Assembly (NCBI RefSeq): GCF_003672135.1
Contig: NC_039506.1
Coordinates: 23,220,497 to 23,284,496 of the forward strand
DNA length: 64,000 bases
Source: Ooceraea biroi
Lineage: Eukaryota; Arthropoda; Insecta; Hymenoptera; Formicidae
Direction: 5' to 3'
Under the pieces are notes generated by a model. It was not told the DNA's origin. It was given only the letters and a program-made list of their open reading frames with translations, and ran no database searches. How positions within the stretch are numbered: position 1 is the stretch's first letter; every line of letters begins with the position of its first letter. Both the position numbers and the translations under genes were made by a program. This document shows, piece by piece, positions 58,443 through 64,000 of the stretch.

Positions 58443-61400
58443 CTGGAAAGAAAATTTTCTTTGTTAGATTGTATATCTCAAGATTGAAACAAGTTCAGAG
58501 AAACATCGCACATTCTTGCGACTAGAAATATATATTCCTGATATTATAATTAATAATTAATTAATCTTTAATAATGACAAATAATAAGAACTAAATTACA
58601 TTTTCGCGATCTGAAGTACATTTGGACCGTTATTCTTGGATCCTGCGTTATTATTCTTTTAGTTGCAGCATATTTTCTATGTTTCACCGGCCATTGGCGC
58701 GCTTAAGTTAACGCTAGCATGGAAATTCTGTGGTATCTCATGGATTCAATTATTCTGCCTGTATCTCTGGGCGATAAGCGTGCCTCGCGTCAGCGAGGCA
58801 CACTGACATCATCGCGCAACTAGTGCACAAATTCAACAGAATAGCGGAAAACGCGGATCTTTGTGTCGCGATGACCTGGACCCACCCATTAAGTCAAACC
58901 CAGCTGGAGCATCATCGCATTTTCTCCCACTCAATCAACCGGATCGGGAGAGTATACCAAACCTTGCTGGAGCTCCGCTCTCGTTTTCTCGATGGCTGCG
59001 CTTTATTTATTCGCACTCGACGCGTGCTACTGCTCTCTACTCACGGCCATCCTAAAGAAACTTTACGCAATCCGTCAATCAGTTTTCTCTTTTACTTTTA
59101 TTTTTTTTTCTCCGTTACTATTTCTGGTTTTCCAATTGCTGATGTTTTTCATGCCGCGTCACAGCATTAAATCTTTACTGCGAAACCAATTTTTCATCAT
59201 TATCCTCATTATCAGCAGGCCTACGTCTTGCAAGATCTTAATATCAGCCGTTTAATTTTATTGCTGACATTTAAAACTTTGATTGCATGTCTCCACGCTT
59301 TCATATTTCTAAGCGTTCAAGATCCTGACAAGAATCGTTACATATGAAATATCCGATGCCGTGTCTAATGAAGAATCGTATGAATATCTCTCGACACATT
59401 CCCATGACACTCGACTTCGATCGCCTGTGTGCTGGTACCTCGATCCCTCATCCAACCGATGGAAACTGAAAACAACCCACGCATTATGTAACGTAATCGC
59501 TCTCCGCGAAAAGGCTTGATCGCGATCACCCATTGCGGCACCGCCGTAATTCAAGCAAATCGAATCTCGGCAGCTCGCCAACAACTCTCTTTCCTGGACA
59601 ACGGCGATCCTATTTTCGTGCGGCGTTAACAATCGGCCACTTTTCCATGATTTAATAGGCCGCACGCGATCGGAGAGAACGGAATCGCACGCGATACCAC
59701 GAGAGATTGCCACGAGCCTTTGTTGTATCGCCGCTGCTGCTGCTGTTATCACTATCGATAATAGTAACCGACGCGTTTCCTACTATCGATGATGTGTATC
59801 GTTGTCTTACTTTCCAGAACCATGCGTCACACACGCGTGCAGCAGCTGGCTCCTCGCGGGCGTCCGTATTCTTTCTCGGCGATGACGCACGGTCTGTTTT
59901 CGGACGTTGCACAACGTGAGAAAGTCAAGACTCCATTTAGCGCGCGTGATCCTCGAAAGGGTCCTGTCAACGGGTATCTACTCTCTTGCGAACAAGGCCA
60001 TGGCAGTGATTCAGCGGCGATGTTCAGTCGAGAATTTTTCCACAATTTCTTTTTCATCTTCGATGACACGTTACAGACCTCGGGTTTTATCAGGCTCGAA
60101 ACGAATGAGATTCAAAGCTAGTGTTAAATGCAAGAGATACATGTAAATACATGTATACATATGCATGATGACTCTCGAGGCGCCAATTAGGCATCTGCCG
60201 AGCAGATCTTTTGGATCTGCATGTTGCTCGGGATAATATCGAAACCCGTTGCGTATATTTTGAAACGCGCAGCGTCATTACGCAACGCATCGGGTCGCTA
60301 TTATTCCCGGAGCGTACGAGAATACGAAGTAGAACGATAATAATTTGGCGAGGACGAGGCACAGGCTCGTATGATCATATCGCGAACATCGAGCGCCGAG
60401 TTCGATATGCCGCACGCGGCGATTATCCAATCGGGAATTCCACACGCCGAGGATATCCAAAGAGTTATGTCCTTCCTCCCGCGTGCGCGATTGTGCAAGA
60501 CGACGACTTTACGGCGTGAGTCATTTACTCCGAATAAAGCAAGTAACGAGCAGGTAGCGCTAACGAGAGACAGATAATCCGCAGAATGTGTTTGAAAGCC
60601 GCCTTTATTCATTTTAATTCCAGTCGCGATTGTTGCAATCTGATCTCGGTTGCTTAAGGGATCATTCATACCAGTTCCACTCGCAGCCTTCTCATTTTCT
60701 CCGAGACGCAGACAGAAAAGCGAATTGAGAGCAAGTCAACTCGTGATTCAAGCAAATCAACATTATCAGAAGTGAGAATAAACTTTCACGACGGAACGCG
60801 AGGTTGAACAAACAGTGGCAATCTGGAGGAATACTTTTTCGTTTCCACCGCGGAAATCCGACGTTGGTATTCAAGTTGGTCGAATGAACGAGTCACGTGG
60901 CGAACGCTGAACAGTGGATCAAATGTCACGAAGACACTGTCTTCGTCTTCCATCTACGAACGCCGCAGTCTTTCACCTTCGCGCCAGCCTTCTTCACCTC
61001 CTTTCTCTCTTACGAAAGCTTGAAAATTCGTACGCGACGCCAGATGAGTGCATCCATCGACGTCGGAACGAGAACCGACGATGTCGGCATGTGTGCTATA
61101 TTATGGATGATAGAGATCACGAAATGCGGCACGTGTACCTTTCCGAAATGACATTGACGATACGGTCGCGGTCTCAAGGTACCGATAATTTATCGTGTCG
61201 CCGCAATTCCAACGGCCCGTCTGAATTCCCGATTTAATACGTAATTTAATTTCCGAGGCAAACGATTCCGACACGCGCAAGCGAATTCCACACCGTAAAA
61301 GGCCGCGTAAGCGTTTCCTAAACGCGGATTGAGAGATACGGCACTCCATCAACTTCAGCATATTTACGGGCGATTTATGCGGCGAAGGGGAAACGGGAAT

Positions 61401-64000
61401 CTTCATCGAGGATCCCGGTTGGGTGCGTGCAACCAAGAAGCGAACGAGTGAACGTGTGTTTCGCGTTAATGTCTGTTACGCGAACGCGTCGCGGTTTCTG
61501 CAGTCACAACCTCGCGACATCGTTACGCGTAGAGTCCGCCTGAATCGATGCCGAGATAAAAACGGCATGTAAAACGGGAAAGAAATCGAGCGGAAAGAGG
61601 AAGACGGAGTAAGAACGGTGCATGCATCGGTGGTATCGTTAATAGTAATGTCGCGGGCAACCTTATTTCATACGCTGGACGTAATCAATGCGTACTCGCT
61701 CGCTCGGGTTACTCGGCGAAGAGACTTTCTGGATAAGAGAGATTCTACGTCTACAAGTAGATCTCTATCTTTCTGGCAGAGAGTTTTATGAGATTGATAA
61801 GACACTGATTGACGTTTGCGGATAAGAAATTGATGTAATTTCATTCTTGAAAATATTACGACCAAATAAGATCAAATATCAAGAGCGTATATCATTTTTA
61901 ATTTGAGAACGTGATGATAAATTTCTTGGATTACTCAAAGATACGACACTGCGCAAAAACAGTGTTGCAAAAATTAATTTTGCAAATCGACGTAATTCAT
62001 AAATGGAAACATCAGGATGTTGTTCGCGAAGCGCGTAAGCGGCTATTATTAGCGGGATAGCGTTTTCCAGTCGCTGGACATCAATATCCTTCGATCTCAC
62101 ACTCCGCGTGAAGGACGACTTCCTTTTGTACACGTCCAGTTCCTTTTCGCACGCGCATTTCTTTTTTACGTCTAGTCTAGATGCTACGATTATACATGTT
62201 TGTGGAACAATCATGCGAATACGCGAAGTGTGTCTCTGATTGCCACCTAGCACGCTCGTAATGACCTTAGGAGAGATTAAAGTCTGATCGATCGTCGCAC
62301 AGTTGCAGGTGGTTATGCGATGTTCTTTCTCTTCTTAAGGTGCACGTAGAGTTGCAACCGGAAAAAGAATTCTAGCGATACGAAAAAAACGGGATACTCA
62401 ACGCGCAATTAAATGATGAATTATGATGAACACGCTACATGATGAATGATTCGTAAAGAACATGAAAAATAACGTACATGTAAGTGCACATGTAAAAGAG
62501 AGATAAACAAGAAACCAAGTTTCCTCTATTATTCCACTAAATATTTGAAAATTGTTCTTTATCATAATTTAGTCTCGAATTGATATCTCTATCCGGGTCA
62601 AAGTTCAGACTGCCGCACAATATTTTGTCTCGTTATACAAAACTTTCCTTCTTCGAAATTATTCGCTAATTTTTCTTTCTACGATACTAATCCGCCTTTT
62701 ACTCCTTCAATAAAGGAACTTTCAGGTCATTGGAAAATACAATAGAGAAGATCCGCAGAACGAAGTCACTGAAGTCGCCGGGGAAAGCCAGAAAAGAAGA
62801 GAAGGAAGAGAGAGAGAGAGAGAAAGAGAGAACGTGGAAAGCGGTAGGCAAAGGAGTCCACGGTTTAACGGTAGAATCTCGAGGAGGACCTCGTGGTAGC
62901 CGCTCGTCGTCGCGTTTCGTCCCGTTTGACACACTTACTCGAGAGACCTCGCATGATCGCCTCCCGAGTGCAAGGTCGGTCGGCTTACCATTAAATCTTC
63001 CTGCGTGCGCGCGCATATGGCAGATACAGCGCGCGATTCCGACGCTCGGATTAAGAATTACGCCTATGTATCTACCTGCCGCGTCGTTCTTCGATTTACA
63101 ACAACGGTACAGCCCGTCTTTAGGTCGGCTCGGCGCGCTGTACAGAGTTTGACCCCATTAACCGAATAAATTAAACGATACCGCGCATCTCCGTTTATAT
63201 TTCGTTTTACCAGGAATCTACGCCAATGGCGCGGGATCTCTCGATGACCGGCCGCACATTTGCGCCTCTGCGTTAGCATACTTCAAAACGCGCGATTGCC
63301 AGAACGCAAAACCGTATCGAGACAATGAACTCGGAGAAAATGCGCGACGTGACGTCCCTCGATTCTCGAGATCGTTTTCATAAATTGCAGTTAATTATCG
63401 CTATTACTAGACGCTATAATTAACTATACATATTAACAAGGGAATTTTCCTTCGCTCTTCCGCCGGCGCACAGAACTTTTGCGAGACATGCTCATTTGTA
63501 TTAAAAAAAAGATCTCAACTTTTGTATCGCGTAAGTTAATTTTAAATTGCGAGAAAGAAATTGATGATCTATTTAATAAAGATCGATTATTTAATTTCAT
63601 TTGTTTTCCAATCTTCTTATCATGTTTATTTGTAAGGCATCAGGAATGCACTCTTAACAGTATCTGCCATTGGTTTGCCAGCTACCTGAATATTTATCTA
63701 ACGCTGCGATCGGGACGATAAGACCAGCTATCTAAAACGGTCTTTGCGTACAATTCTCATTGGCACACTTAAGGACAGGTTGCATTGACACGACGGCACG
63801 ATCACGTCCCGCAATAGAATAGAGCCAATACAAAAATATCATAACTTTACAAATCGCTCTTTATGACGCAAGATAAAGTGCTATCATTTTATCTAGAGGA
63901 AATATCGTGGGCACATCTATTTTGATACAAAAAGACTTTGTTTGTTTTTATCGAAAAGCACTTAATATATACACATTATACACATTAAAATCTAATACCG
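58443..64000. other. Upstream/intron region of CLIC, no coding exon found
   Basis: Expected to hold the CLIC first intron, or else its first exon lies beyond the window. I looked on the - strand for a short exon ending in an acidic, Ile/Leu-rich stretch and in phase 0, and did not find one I could support. The many open frames at 59.3-63.2 kb, in CpG-bearing DNA, resemble nothing. A GA-rich stretch lies at about 62800-62830. Confidence 0.4.
58780..58801. repeat. Perfect short hairpin
   Basis: GTGCCTCGC, the loop GTCA, then GCGAGGCAC: a perfect 9-bp GC-rich stem with a four-base loop. It is isolated, with no U-run or gene end beside it. It could be structural RNA or simply chance. Confidence 0.5.

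Overview
The window is eukaryotic nuclear DNA from an insect. Genes are split by short GT-AG introns, intergenic DNA is AT-rich with CpG-rich patches, and every recognisable protein is animal-type. The closeness of the CLIC, MCCC2, RPB6 and TAB proteins to insect versions, together with the mix of AT-rich spacer and abundant CpG, makes a hymenopteran (possibly an ant) my best guess. That last step is inference, and no marker in the window settles the species.

Layout. 1-16.2 kb holds no recognisable coding exon. It carries repeats instead: a GAC/GTC foldback array (about 1.55-1.93 kb), a long-armed inverted-repeat element (2.24-2.80 kb), a mariner-type MITE (5.18-5.69 kb) and a two-copy tandem duplication (10.99-11.47 kb). 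From 16.2 to 28.9 kb on the + strand lie seven exons of a ZP-domain membrane or extracellular-matrix protein whose 5' end was not found. Its intron of about 9.9 kb contains a complete single-block gene on the - strand (KIF-binding protein homologue), flanked on both sides by palindromic MITEs, plus a decayed retrotransposon RNase H fragment. Then come MCCC2 (30.2-32.8 kb, -, nine exons), the RNA polymerase subunit RPB6 (33.5-34.7 kb, -), a small hAT MITE with an 8-bp target duplication (35.3-35.5 kb), a ZAD zinc-finger protein (37.1-41.1 kb, -) sharing a 374-bp divergent promoter interval with the splicing factor SYF2 (41.4-42.6 kb, +), a TAB2/TAB3-type TAK1-binding adaptor (43.8-48.4 kb, -, seven coding exons) and the last three exons of a CLIC protein (57.4-58.4 kb, -). 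48.4-57.4 kb and 58.4-64 kb contain no coding exon that I can support; they include a GC-rich stretch around 54-55 kb.

The genes do not form one pathway. They are a mix of housekeeping functions (leucine catabolism, transcription, splicing) and signalling or structural genes. Exon boundaries were assigned by eye from reading-frame continuity, GT/AG signals and family resemblance. For the multi-exon genes the summed exon lengths are whole codons, and the protein lengths fit the families. I found no convincing undescribed multi-gene system. The most unusual objects are the foldback trinucleotide array and the several palindromic MITEs, two of which bracket the nested gene.
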